From: Rugosibacter sp.
GTDB taxonomy: Bacteria > Pseudomonadota > Gammaproteobacteria > Burkholderiales > Rhodocyclaceae
DNA length: 6,686 bases
Assembly: GCA_023257495.1 (NCBI GenBank)
Contig: JALRCC010000262.1
Coordinates: 1-6,686, forward strand
Direction of reading: 5' to 3'
In this document: positions 1-6,686 of the stretch, piece after piece
Layout: each line of letters opens with the position of its first letter
How positions within the stretch are numbered: position 1 is the first letter of the stretch
Position numbers and translations under genes: made by a program
The notes under the pieces: model-generated
Databases searched by the model: none
Seen by the model: the letters and a program-made list of their open reading frames with translations, nothing else
Told to the model about the DNA's origin: nothing

Positions 1-399
1 ACCCAGGCCTTGGCCTATTGGCCGGAACGCAACGATGCGCCGCTGGATGTGCTTGCACGTTTTGGCGGTTTTGAAATTGCGTTAATCAGCGGTGCCATGC
101 TGGCAGCGGCCAAAGCGGGCATGGTGCTCGTGATAGACGGTTTTATCGTCACCAGCGCCTTGCTCATCGCCGCACGCATTGCGCCAGAAATTCTCGACTA
201 TTGCGTGTTCTCGCATTGCTCGAATGAAGCGGGACACCGGCTGCAGCTCGCCTGGCTAAAAGGCGAAGCCCTACTTGATCTGGGCATGCGTCTGGGCGAA
301 GGCACGGGTGCGGCTTTGGCTTTGCCTTTACTCACTGCAGCCTGTGCCTTTTTGAACGAGATGGCAAGCTTTGATTCAGCGGGCGTGAGCCAAGCCTGA
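1..399 (+). CDS. cobT: Nicotinate-nucleotide--dimethylbenzimidazole phosphoribosyltransferase (CobT), C-terminal part
   Basis: CobT transfers the phosphoribosyl group of nicotinate mononucleotide to 5,6-dimethylbenzimidazole, giving alpha-ribazole 5'-phosphate and nicotinate. It is a soluble enzyme of nucleotide-loop assembly in cobalamin synthesis. The reading frame is open from base 1, so the gene enters from the left; 132 codons are seen of a family length near 350. Visible family signatures are [11 protein letters not shown] [15 protein letters not shown], the VIDGFI segment, [10 protein letters not shown], and near the end [15 protein letters not shown]. The Glu of RLGEGTG (bases 298-300) matches the catalytic base of Salmonella CobT (Glu317). 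The protein ends normally, with a short tail after the NEMASF segment. The stop TGA shares one base with the cobS start (TGATG), pointing to translational coupling. The assignment is secure; only the missing N-terminal two thirds cannot be judged. Confidence 0.95.
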   Translation, partial: TQALAYWPERNDAPLDVLARFGGFEIALISGAMLAAAKAGMVLVIDGFIVTSALLIAARIAPEILDYCVFSHCSNEAGHRLQLAWLKGEALLDLGMRLGEGTGAALALPLLTAACAFLNEMASFDSAGVSQA

Positions 400-1193
400 T
401 GTTTTTAAAACTGCTTATAAAAATCCGCGCGCAATGCATCTATTTTTTTGCAGCGCTGCGCTTTTTTACTCGCTTGCCTGTTCCGGCCTGGGTAGGCCAT
501 AGTCCGGATCAGCTCAATCACGCGGCACGATATTTCCCGCTGGTAGGCATCCTGGTTGGCCTGATAGCCGCCACCACTACACTTGTTGCCGCGCTGATGC
601 TACCGGTATCTGTTGCCGTTGTACTGGGCATGGCGACGAGTGTGCTGGTGACCGGTGCCTTCCATGAAGATGGCTTTGCCGATGCCTGCGATGGCTTTGG
701 TGGTGGCTGGGATAAAGCACAGGTGCTTGCCATCATGAAAGATTCACGCGTCGGCAGTTATGCAAGCATCGGAGTAGCACTATTGCTGCTCGCCAAATGG
801 AATGCGCTCGTTGCAATAGCTGCCGATTTTGATCTGCTAACACTTGGCTTGACCTTGGTCGCTGCGCATGGCGTATCACGCCTGGCGGCAACCTGTCTGA
901 TTTTCACGTTAAGTTATGTACGCGACGATGACGCAGCAAAAGCCAAACCGCTGGCAGTGCGCATGAGCCCCCATGAACTATTCATTGCCGCAATGACAGG
1001 CTTGGCACCCTGTGCGCTCTTGCCTGCAACAAATCATCTGCTCATTGCGCTTCTTGCTGTGGCTTTATGCACCTGGCTTGCCGCACGCTATTTTGTTCGT
1101 CGTATTGGCGGCTACACGGGTGATTGCCTGGGCGCAACACAACAGATGGCAGAGCTGGCTTTTTACGTGGGCTTTTTATGCAGCTTTACCTGA
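399..1193 (+). CDS. cobS: Adenosylcobinamide-GDP ribazoletransferase (cobalamin synthase, CobS)
   Basis: CobS is the integral membrane enzyme that joins adenosylcobinamide-GDP with alpha-ribazole or its 5'-phosphate, releasing GMP and giving adenosylcobalamin or its phosphate. The 264-residue product is close to the family's usual length of about 250. The N-terminal FFTRLPVP (22-29) is typical. The hallmark acidic motif [18 protein letters not shown] lies at 86-103, followed by [11 protein letters not shown] (112-122), and GYTGDCLGA plus a conserved Glu (252) lie near the C-terminus. The acidic residues are thought to bind the divalent metal. Several hydrophobic segments (about 46-84, 122-172, 193-230 and 252-262) fit a polytopic inner-membrane protein. 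The ATG overlaps the cobT stop by one base, with a GTGAG purine stretch about 10 bases upstream as a modest ribosome site. The 3' end overlaps cobC by 16 bases. No key residue appears to be lost. Confidence 0.96.
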   Translation: MFLKLLIKIRAQCIYFFAALRFFTRLPVPAWVGHSPDQLNHAARYFPLVGILVGLIAATTTLVAALMLPVSVAVVLGMATSVLVTGAFHEDGFADACDGFGGGWDKAQVLAIMKDSRVGSYASIGVALLLLAKWNALVAIAADFDLLTLGLTLVAAHGVSRLAATCLIFTLSYVRDDDAAKAKPLAVRMSPHELFIAAMTGLAPCALLPATNHLLIALLAVALCTWLAARYFVRRIGGYTGDCLGATQQMAELAFYVGFLCSFT

Positions 1194-1732
1194 TTCGTCA
1201 CCCACAGCCACAGGTGGCTAATGGCATTTGTTACGGTACAACCGACTTGCTTTTGCGTGAAAACCCCCAAGCACTCGCCCGCACGATCAAATCGCAACTG
1301 CCTGAAGACTTGCCAGTTTTTAGTAGTCCCTTGACACGTTGTCGTTTGCTGGCCGAAGCGTTGCACCCTGCGCCTTTACTCGACTCACGGTTAAAGGAAT
1401 TAAATTTTGGCAACTGGGAAATGCAAGCATGGGAATCACTAAGTCGAGCAGAAATCAACGCCTGGGCGGAAAATCCTGCAGACTACACGCCACCACAAGG
1501 CGAATCTGTCAATGAACTTAAACTTCGGGTACATGATTTTCTGGCTGAACAATGGGCGAAAAACACTTTGCATGCCGCGCTGGTAACCCATGCAGGCGTA
1601 ATGAAAGTGATTGTCGGGCTGGTTCAGAATTTAGCGCCTGCAGAATGGATGGCGCTCAAGTTTGGCTTTGGTAGCGTGACGCATGTCCAGATAACCACTG
1701 CCATGATTGACAGGCATCTATTCCGGCGCTGA
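1178..1732 (+). CDS. cobC: Alpha-ribazole phosphatase / histidine phosphatase family protein (CobC)
   Basis: This is a 184-residue member of the histidine phosphatase (phosphoglycerate mutase-like) superfamily. In this setting it most likely removes the 5'-phosphate from alpha-ribazole phosphate or from adenosylcobalamin phosphate, the last steps of nucleotide-loop assembly. Visible motifs are LIRHPQP at 5-11 with the phospho-accepting His8 and Arg7, SSPLTRC at 49-55 with the second Arg, [10 protein letters not shown] at 72-81 with the acid residue Glu74, and the second catalytic His138 in VTHAG. The motif is RHP rather than the commoner RHG. I chose the ATG at 1178 because the protein then begins at the first beta strand (MQLYLIRH); an upstream in-frame ATG at 1124 would only add cobS-shadow sequence. 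The start lies inside cobS, so translation is probably coupled. The 3' end overlaps nudF on the other strand by 15 bases. The substrate is inferred from the cob neighbours, since the fold alone does not fix it. Confidence 0.9.
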   Translation: MQLYLIRHPQPQVANGICYGTTDLLLRENPQALARTIKSQLPEDLPVFSSPLTRCRLLAEALHPAPLLDSRLKELNFGNWEMQAWESLSRAEINAWAENPADYTPPQGESVNELKLRVHDFLAEQWAKNTLHAALVTHAGVMKVIVGLVQNLAPAEWMALKFGFGSVTHVQITTAMIDRHLFRR

Positions 1733-2281
1733 CCAGATTCCGCTGATGATTTTTTCTGCCCACAACAGGGCAGTAATGGTTTTGGCATCGGTAATTTCAC
1801 CATCGCGCACGGCCAGCAAAGCATCCCCGACACTCATCTCGATCACTTCCAGAAACTCGCCTTGGTCGCGTTCATGCCCGACATATACTAAGCCTTCGGC
1901 CCAGAATATTTCAATCTTTTCGTCTGAATACCCAATGCAGGGATGCATTACACCCAAGTGGTGCCACACTTTGGCTTGATAGCCGGTTTCTTCGCGGAGC
2001 TCACGTCGAGCGGTATCCAATGGATGCTCATTAGCATCGATTTTTCCGGCAGGCAGTTCAAGGAATACGCGATGCAATGCATACCGATATTGCCGTTCAA
2101 ACAACAAATGCCCATTATCCAGCAAGGCCACAATCACCACGGCACCTGGATGTGCTATCCATTCGCGCACTGCCTCATTGCCGTCCGGCAAACGCACTTC
2201 ATCACGCCGCACATGCAGCAGCTTGCCATCAAAGACAGACTCGCTTGATAGCGTGTGTTCAATCAGTTTGGCATCATCCAT
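1718..2281 (-). CDS. nudF: NUDIX hydrolase, ADP-ribose pyrophosphatase type
   Basis: This 187-residue protein carries a full Nudix box at 79-101: G79, five residues, E85, seven residues, then REL-REE-TGY, including the metal-binding Glu94, Glu97 and Glu98. The N-terminal VFDGKLLHVRRDEVRLPDG and the segment PCIGYSDEKIEIF after the box (Pro114) match the ADP-ribose pyrophosphatase subgroup, which splits ADP-ribose into AMP and ribose 5-phosphate. It is probably cytosolic. It lies 68 bp downstream of nuoN on the same strand, an arrangement familiar from betaproteobacteria, and is probably read through from the nuo operon. The link to NADH turnover (clearing ADP-ribose derived from NAD) is inference. 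An in-frame TAG three codons upstream excludes a longer start from this ATG. No good ribosome site precedes it: a GGACTCC stretch about 20 bases upstream is too far away. The exact substrate is unproven; other nucleoside diphosphate sugars are possible. Confidence 0.88.
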   Translation of the reverse strand: MDDAKLIEHTLSSESVFDGKLLHVRRDEVRLPDGNEAVREWIAHPGAVVIVALLDNGHLLFERQYRYALHRVFLELPAGKIDANEHPLDTARRELREETGYQAKVWHHLGVMHPCIGYSDEKIEIFWAEGLVYVGHERDQGEFLEVIEMSVGDALLAVRDGEITDAKTITALLWAEKIISGIWSAPE

Positions 2282-2349
2282 AACGCGCTAGGATATGGCG
2301 AGGAGTCCTGAAAATTGGCTTAGACAACTCGACCATTCACCCCCATAAA
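2282..2349. other. nuoN-nudF intergenic gap
   Basis: This 68-base gap is the longest non-coding stretch in the window. I see no hairpin followed by a T-run in the direction of transcription, so nothing suggests that nuo transcription ends before nudF. No convincing -35/-10 pair with 16-18 base spacing is visible either. A short near-palindrome, TAACGCGCTA, abuts the nudF start but is too small to call an operator. Read-through from nuoN is the simplest reading. Confidence 0.5.
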
Positions 2350-3831
2350 CTATAGTGAGCGCAGCAAAACAACATTGCAGAGGGTTATGACAGCATCCGG
2401 GAATAACCCAAACGCTGCAACGGCAATGCCGTTCACCGACAGCAATAGTCGAAAGCCTAGCGTCGCTACCAACGGCGCACCATCTACTGCATCATCGAAG
2501 TACATCAATTTGATGATACGCAAATAGTAAAAAGCACCTATCAAGGAAAACATGACGGCAACAACGGCAATAACTGTATGGCCTGCCTTGATAGCTGCTG
2601 TCAATACGGCAAACTTGGCAAAAAATCCGATAAAGAAAGGAATCCCCGCCATCGACAACATGAAGATCAGCATCATCGCAGCAAACCATGGGCTGCGCTG
2701 ATTAAGCCCTTTGAAGTCATCTAGCTGCTCTGCTTCATGGCCACCACGCGAGAGCAATAGCACCATGGCAAATGAACCTAGCGACATCAGCACATAGGCG
2801 ACGGTGTAATACAGTGCCGAGCTATATGCGTTAATCGCGATGAATGGATCGATCTCGTTGCCGATCACACCAGATGTTAAGCCAAGCAGCATGAACCCCA
2901 TGTGTGAGATGGCGGAATAGGCGAGCATGCGCTTGATATTTTTCTGGGCAATGGCTGCCAGATTACCCAACCCGATGGAGAGTACAGCCATAATCAGCAG
3001 CATTTGCTGCCACTCGACAACCAGGGAAAATAACGCGTAAACCAACAAGCGCAGCGCCATGGCAAAGGCGGCCAGCTTGGGCGCTGAGCCAATCAGCATG
3101 GTAACTACCGTAGGCGCACCATGATAAACATCGGGGATCCACATATGAAATGGCACTACGCCCAGCTTGAAGGCCACGCCGGCTATGATAAATACCAAGC
3201 CGAACACCAGTACCGTTCTATCAGCTTGCCCCTGATATAAAACCTGAGAGATATCAGCAATATCAAAGCTACCGGTTGCACCATAGATCATCGACATGCC
3301 ATACAGCAGCAGACCGGAGGCTAAAGCGCCTAATACAAAATACTTCATTGCGGCCTCAGTTGCCCGCGTGGAGTCACGGTCAATAGCGACCAAGGCATAA
3401 AGAGCAAGCGACATGAGCTCCAGCCCAAGGTACAGTGTCAAAAGACTGGCCGCAGAAATCATGACCATCATGCCTAGCGTGGCATAGAGAACCAGGAGAT
3501 AAAACTCACCTTTATCCAGGCCCCGTTGGGTGAGATATTGCCTACCGTAGATCAGCACCATGATGACCGATAGATAGGTCATCAGTTTGAGGAAATCCGC
3601 CAACAAGTCATCTACAAAGAGGTTGCTCAAGGTTAACGAGGTCTGCCCATCAGCGGTTACTACAGTAAGTGCCGCACAACCAATCAGGGTAAGGATCGTC
3701 AGCATTGAAGCAACCCAGCGTTGAGTTGCACCAAAAAACAGATCGGCAAATAAAATGACGAACGACATCGTCAAGAGAAATATCTCAGGCGCGACGGGGT
3801 AAAAATCAGGTATCACGAAATTATTCAGCAT
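2350..3831 (-). CDS. nuoN: NADH-quinone oxidoreductase subunit N (NuoN)
   Basis: NuoN is one of three antiporter-like proton-pumping subunits in the membrane arm of complex I, which oxidises NADH, reduces quinone and moves protons across the inner membrane. The 493 residues match the family length (485 in E. coli) and are hydrophobic almost throughout, consistent with about 14 transmembrane helices. The functional charged residues are in place: Glu138 in [14 protein letters not shown], Lys222 in [14 protein letters not shown], Lys252 in PKLAAFA and Lys406 in FFAKF. By local alignment they correspond to E. coli Glu133, Lys217, Lys247 and Lys395. [14 protein letters not shown] (300-313) is another family signature. 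The ATG is fixed by an in-frame TGA 10 codons upstream with no other plausible start between. A GAGA-rich stretch just before it is a weak ribosome site. It follows nuoM after 57 bp and precedes nudF. Confidence 0.97.
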   Translation of the reverse strand: MLNNFVIPDFYPVAPEIFLLTMSFVILFADLFFGATQRWVASMLTILTLIGCAALTVVTADGQTSLTLSNLFVDDLLADFLKLMTYLSVIMVLIYGRQYLTQRGLDKGEFYLLVLYATLGMMVMISAASLLTLYLGLELMSLALYALVAIDRDSTRATEAAMKYFVLGALASGLLLYGMSMIYGATGSFDIADISQVLYQGQADRTVLVFGLVFIIAGVAFKLGVVPFHMWIPDVYHGAPTVVTMLIGSAPKLAAFAMALRLLVYALFSLVVEWQQMLLIMAVLSIGLGNLAAIAQKNIKRMLAYSAISHMGFMLLGLTSGVIGNEIDPFIAINAYSSALYYTVAYVLMSLGSFAMVLLLSRGGHEAEQLDDFKGLNQRSPWFAAMMLIFMLSMAGIPFFIGFFAKFAVLTAAIKAGHTVIAVVAVMFSLIGAFYYLRIIKLMYFDDAVDGAPLVATLGFRLLLSVNGIAVAAFGLFPDAVITLCNVVLLRSL

Positions 3832-3878
3832 CAGATATCTCGGTTTCTCGTGCGTTCATTTTTCTTGATTTGCGTCAT
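3831..3878 (-). other. Possible 15-codon leader ORF in the nuoM-nuoN gap
   Basis: In the 57-base gap between nuoM and nuoN an ATG opens a 15-codon frame reading [15 protein letters not shown]. Its stop codon TGA shares its last base with the nuoN ATG (TGATG). A CCGAGCAAT stretch lies just before the ATG as a weak ribosome site. The peptide is polar and basic and resembles no family I know. The arrangement could keep ribosomes moving from nuoM to nuoN, or could be chance: a 15-codon open frame in a short A-rich gap is not rare. Evidence of translation is absent from the sequence alone. Confidence 0.2.
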
Positions 3879-3888
3879 ATTGCTCGGA

Positions 3889-5364
3889 TCACAGCTTGCT
3901 TACAGCCACATGTTTCAACAAATTATCGACCGAGGCGTGCATTACCTCAGTGAATGGATAGGGATAAAGCCCCATCAACAAAACACAAGCCGCCAGTACC
4001 GCGAGAATTAAAAACTCGCGTACCCCAATATCCGATAATTCCGCCACGTGGGGGTTGGTAATCGCGCCGAACACTACCCGCTTGTACATCCACAGGGTAT
4101 ATGCCGCCCCTAGAATGAGCGTGACAGCAGCAGCCATACCGACCCAGAAGTTGAATTTCACTGCGCCTAAAATCACCATGAACTCACCGACAAAGCCAGA
4201 AGTGGCAGGCAAGCCAGCGTTCGCCATGGAAAAGAGCATAAAAAAGGCAGCAAATTTGGGCATGGTATTAACGACACCACCATAATCTGCAATCTGTCGC
4301 GAATGCATGCGGTCATACATGACGCCAATACACAAAAACATGGCAGCGGAAATAAAACCATGCGAAATCATTTGTACCAAAGAACCCTCAATACCTAGTG
4401 GATTAAAGATAAAAAAGCCCAAGGTAACAAATCCCATATGCGAGATGGAAGAATACGCCACCAACTTTTTCATATCCGTCTGAACAAGTGCAACAAAGCC
4501 GATGTAAATCACGGCAGTGAGCGATAAGGCGATCATGAGTGGTGCTAGATAGTGACTCGCATCCGGAGCAATGGGGAGCGAAAACCGGATAAAGCCGTAA
4601 GCACCGAGTTTCAGAGCAATCGCGGCCAAGACCACCGAACCACCGGTAGGTGCCTCGACGTGAGCATCCGGCAGCCAGGTATGCACCGGCCACATCGGCA
4701 CCTTGACAGCAAAAGACACCAAAAATGCAATGAAAATCAGGATCTGCGGCATCATCCCCAATCGCAACTGATGCCAGTCAAGAATGTTGGCACTGTCACC
4801 TGATGCCAAAAACAACCAGATCAGAGCCACCAGCATGAGTAAAGAGCCGAGTAGCGTGTAAAGGAAAAATTTAATCGCAGCATAAACACGATTGGGACCA
4901 CCCCACACGCCGATGATGAGATACATCGGAATGAGTGAAGCCTCAAAAAACACATAAAACAATATCCCGTCCAGTGCACTGAAAATACCGTTCATCAAAC
5001 CTGACATGATCAGAAAAGCAGCCATGTACTGGGCTTGTTTTTTTTCGATGACTGTCCATCCGGCCATCACCACCATAATGGTGATAAAGCTATTGAGCAA
5101 AATAAACGGCATGGAAATGCCATCAACGCCCAGCAGGTACTCTAAATTGAGACGTGGCACCCAGGGGAGTTGCTCAACAAACTGCATACCCGACTGAGTT
5201 GCATCGAACCCTGTATACAGTGGCAAGGTCACGGCAAAGCCGGCCAAAGCCACAGCGAGCGCCAGCCAGCGCACCAGAAAACGGCGCTCTGACCCGAGCA
5301 AAAGCACGGGAATAGCACCAAGAATGGGAACCCAGATGGCAAGACTTAAAAAGTTCGAATTCAT
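3889..5364 (-). CDS. nuoM: NADH-quinone oxidoreductase subunit M (NuoM)
   Basis: NuoM is the middle antiporter-like subunit of the complex I membrane arm, sitting between NuoL and NuoN and forming one of the proton channels. The 491 residues fit the family, where about 490-510 is usual, and are polytopic throughout. Conserved residues are Glu141 in FFEASLIPMYLIIGVWGG, Lys221 in AVKVPMWPVHTWLPDAHVEAP, Lys252 in ALKLGAYG and Glu394 in FVGEFMVILG. Their spacing parallels E. coli Glu144, Lys234, Lys265 and Glu407. DMKKLVAYSSISHMGFV (297-313) is the usual discontinuous-helix neighbourhood. The ATG lies 8 bases after the nuoL stop, with an AAGTAAG stretch directly in front as a weak ribosome site, so coupling to nuoL translation is likely. 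The terminal residue of the pumping path being Glu rather than Lys is the normal NuoM state. Confidence 0.97.
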   Translation of the reverse strand: MNSNFLSLAIWVPILGAIPVLLLGSERRFLVRWLALAVALAGFAVTLPLYTGFDATQSGMQFVEQLPWVPRLNLEYLLGVDGISMPFILLNSFITIMVVMAGWTVIEKKQAQYMAAFLIMSGLMNGIFSALDGILFYVFFEASLIPMYLIIGVWGGPNRVYAAIKFFLYTLLGSLLMLVALIWLFLASGDSANILDWHQLRLGMMPQILIFIAFLVSFAVKVPMWPVHTWLPDAHVEAPTGGSVVLAAIALKLGAYGFIRFSLPIAPDASHYLAPLMIALSLTAVIYIGFVALVQTDMKKLVAYSSISHMGFVTLGFFIFNPLGIEGSLVQMISHGFISAAMFLCIGVMYDRMHSRQIADYGGVVNTMPKFAAFFMLFSMANAGLPATSGFVGEFMVILGAVKFNFWVGMAAAVTLILGAAYTLWMYKRVVFGAITNPHVAELSDIGVREFLILAVLAACVLLMGLYPYPFTEVMHASVDNLLKHVAVSKL

Positions 5365-5372
5365 CTTACTTG

Positions 5373-6686
5373 TCAGACCCGGTTAAACCAATAGGTTAAA
5401 AATGCAGCAATGCCAAAAATCATCCCAAAAGCATACTGATAAATGTGCCCGGTTTGCAGCCTCTTCACCAGGCCAGCAAACCAGCCAACGACATGTGCCG
5501 AGCCATTCACCATCAAACCGTCAATCAGGGCTTGATCGCCACCCTTCCATAAACCACGTCCTAATAATCTTGCGCCACCAGCAAAAACCACTTCATTGAA
5601 CTTATCAAAATAGTATTTGTTGTCCAACAGGGTGTAGAGCGGCATGAGCGTTTTTTGTATCGTCGCAGGAATGTCCGGGCGTTTGAGGTAAAAAAACCAC
5701 GACAGCCCCACACCACTCATGGCAAGAAAGAATGGCAAGCTAGCCAGCCCGTGTAATGCCATAGCGAGCGCGCCATGAAATTCATCGGCCAGATGCGCCA
5801 TGGGTGGATGCTTTACTGCATCAATCAGGATGGCAGATGCAAACCAATCACCAAACAGCATCGGCTGAATAGTGAAATAACCAATGGCTACGGATGGTAT
5901 GGCCAGCAGTATCAAAGGCAGGGTAACGACCCATGGCGACTCGTGCGGTTTGTCGTCACCATGACCGTGGTCATGATGCTCGTCGTGCGGCACCTGATCG
6001 TACCGCTCTTTGCCGTGGAAAACGAGAAAGTACATGCGGAAGGAATAAAACGCAGTAACAAAAACACCTGCCACAACGGCGAAATACGCAAAGTCGGCAC
6101 CCCATAGGTGCGACGCCTGTACCGCTTCAATAATCGAGTCTTTCGAGTAGAAGCCAGAAAAAAACGGAAAGCCGATCAGCGCCAAGGAACCAAGCAATGA
6201 CGTAACCCAGGTAATCGGCATGTACTTGCGCAAACCACCCATGTAGCGGATGTCCTGATTATGGTGGCAACCGATAATCACCGAACCCGCGGCAAGGAAG
6301 AGTAATGCCTTGAAAAAGGCGTGCGTCATCAGATGGAATACGGCAATCGGGTATGCCGAAACACCCAGCGCAACAGTCATGTAGCCCAATTGAGAAAGCG
6401 TTGAATAGGCCACTACACGTTTGATGTCGTTCTGTACGATGCCCAGAAAGCCCATGAATAAAGCAGTAATCGCACCGATCACCAGCACAAACGACAGGGC
6501 AGTGTCTGACAGTTCAAACAGAGGAGACATGCGAGTCACCATGAAAATACCAGCTGTCACCATGGTTGCCGCGTGAATCAATGCCGAAATTGGCGTTGGA
6601 CCCTCCATCGAATCAGGCAGCCAGACGTGCAGCGGCACTTGTGCCGATTTACCCATCGCACCAATGAAAAGACAAATACAGATAGC
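5373..6686 (-). CDS. nuoL: NADH-quinone oxidoreductase subunit L (NuoL), N-terminally cut by the window edge
   Basis: NuoL is the distal proton-pumping subunit of complex I and carries the long lateral helix that runs along the membrane arm. The frame stays open to the right edge: ten codons (AICICLFIGA) precede the internal Met at 6656, so that Met is not the start. About 437 residues are visible, and roughly 215 are missing judging by E. coli. Key residues, numbered from that Met, are Lys3 in GKSAQVPLHVWLPD, His108, His112 and Lys116 in FHLMTHAFFKALLFLAAG, and Lys172 in FYSKDSI. Their spacing follows E. coli Lys229, His334, His338, Lys342 and Lys399. A histidine- and acid-rich loop lies at 5943-5987. 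The C-terminal part, from about residue 330, contains the expected lateral-helix and last transmembrane-helix region (YTLLDNKYYFDKFNE onward). The stop lies 8 bases before nuoM. NuoK is expected next upstream. Confidence 0.96.
   Translation of the reverse strand, partial: AICICLFIGAMGKSAQVPLHVWLPDSMEGPTPISALIHAATMVTAGIFMVTRMSPLFELSDTALSFVLVIGAITALFMGFLGIVQNDIKRVVAYSTLSQLGYMTVALGVSAYPIAVFHLMTHAFFKALLFLAAGSVIIGCHHNQDIRYMGGLRKYMPITWVTSLLGSLALIGFPFFSGFYSKDSIIEAVQASHLWGADFAYFAVVAGVFVTAFYSFRMYFLVFHGKERYDQVPHDEHHDHGHGDDKPHESPWVVTLPLILLAIPSVAIGYFTIQPMLFGDWFASAILIDAVKHPPMAHLADEFHGALAMALHGLASLPFFLAMSGVGLSWFFYLKRPDIPATIQKTLMPLYTLLDNKYYFDKFNEVVFAGGARLLGRGLWKGGDQALIDGLMVNGSAHVVGWFAGLVKRLQTGHIYQYAFGMIFGIAAFLTYWFNRV

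Noticed and set aside
1124..1177. A longer start for cobC at 1124
   Set aside because: The added 18 residues lie before the first beta strand and are an out-of-frame reading of conserved cobS sequence; histidine phosphatases begin right at the LIRH strand.
1756..1773. Perfect 6-base inverted repeat CTGCCC-ACAACA-GGGCAG next to a T6 run, looking like a terminator
   Set aside because: The T-run precedes the hairpin on the plus strand and becomes an A-run after it on the minus strand, so it is wrongly placed for intrinsic termination in either direction. It also lies inside nudF coding sequence.
1943..2248. A 101-codon open frame on the plus strand opposite nudF
   Set aside because: It has no recognisable domain and lies wholly within a gene with a clear Nudix box on the other strand; it is a shadow frame.
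5775..6107. A 110-codon open frame on the plus strand opposite nuoL
   Set aside because: The minus-strand frame is unmistakable NuoL, and the antisense product shows no family features and a low-complexity composition reflecting the His-rich loop.
6654..6656. The Met at 6656 as the start of nuoL
   Set aside because: It lies within the conserved GA-M-GKSAQ segment in the middle of NuoL, and the frame continues to the window edge with matching hydrophobic residues.
1..6686. A hidden novel system, mobile element, CRISPR array or RNA gene
   Set aside because: Nearly every base belongs to seven recognisable housekeeping genes. I found no direct repeats, no insertion-sequence ends, no tRNA-like cloverleaf and no abrupt compositional change.

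Overview
The window reads as ordinary chromosomal DNA from a Gram-negative proteobacterium, most likely a betaproteobacterium. The evidence is the ordering of complex I genes (nuoL-nuoM-nuoN followed by a NUDIX hydrolase), the histidine-rich loop in NuoL, and the RHP form of the CobC catalytic motif. Base composition looks balanced, near half G+C. A Methylophilales or Nitrosomonadales relative would fit, but the sequence alone does not fix the genus. Coding density is very high and no mobile element, RNA gene, CRISPR array or long non-coding stretch is visible.

Left part, plus strand (1-1732): the end of a cobalamin (vitamin B12) gene cluster. It holds the C-terminal third of cobT (cut by the window edge), complete cobS and complete cobC. 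Each gene overlaps the next, by 1 base (cobT/cobS, TGATG) and by 16 bases (cobS/cobC), so they are almost certainly one translationally coupled unit. Together they assemble the lower nucleotide loop: CobT makes alpha-ribazole phosphate, CobS joins alpha-ribazole (or its phosphate) to adenosylcobinamide-GDP in the membrane, and CobC removes the phosphate.

Right part, minus strand (6686-1718): the distal end of the nuo operon for the proton-pumping NADH:quinone oxidoreductase (complex I). In transcription order it holds nuoL (N-terminus beyond the window), nuoM, nuoN and then a NUDIX hydrolase of the ADP-ribose pyrophosphatase type. NuoL, NuoM and NuoN are the three antiporter-like proton-channel subunits. 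Their key charged membrane residues (Glu, Lys, Lys and a final Lys or Glu) are present wherever the window covers them. Gaps are 8 bp (L-M), 57 bp (M-N) and 68 bp (N-nudF).

The two operons converge and their last genes overlap tail to tail by 15 bp (1718-1732), with no recognisable terminator between them. I see no novel system. The points worth a second look are small: the convergent overlap, a 15-codon mini-ORF whose stop overlaps the nuoN start, the weak ribosome binding site of nudF, and the absence of the small membrane gene often found between nuoN and the NUDIX gene.
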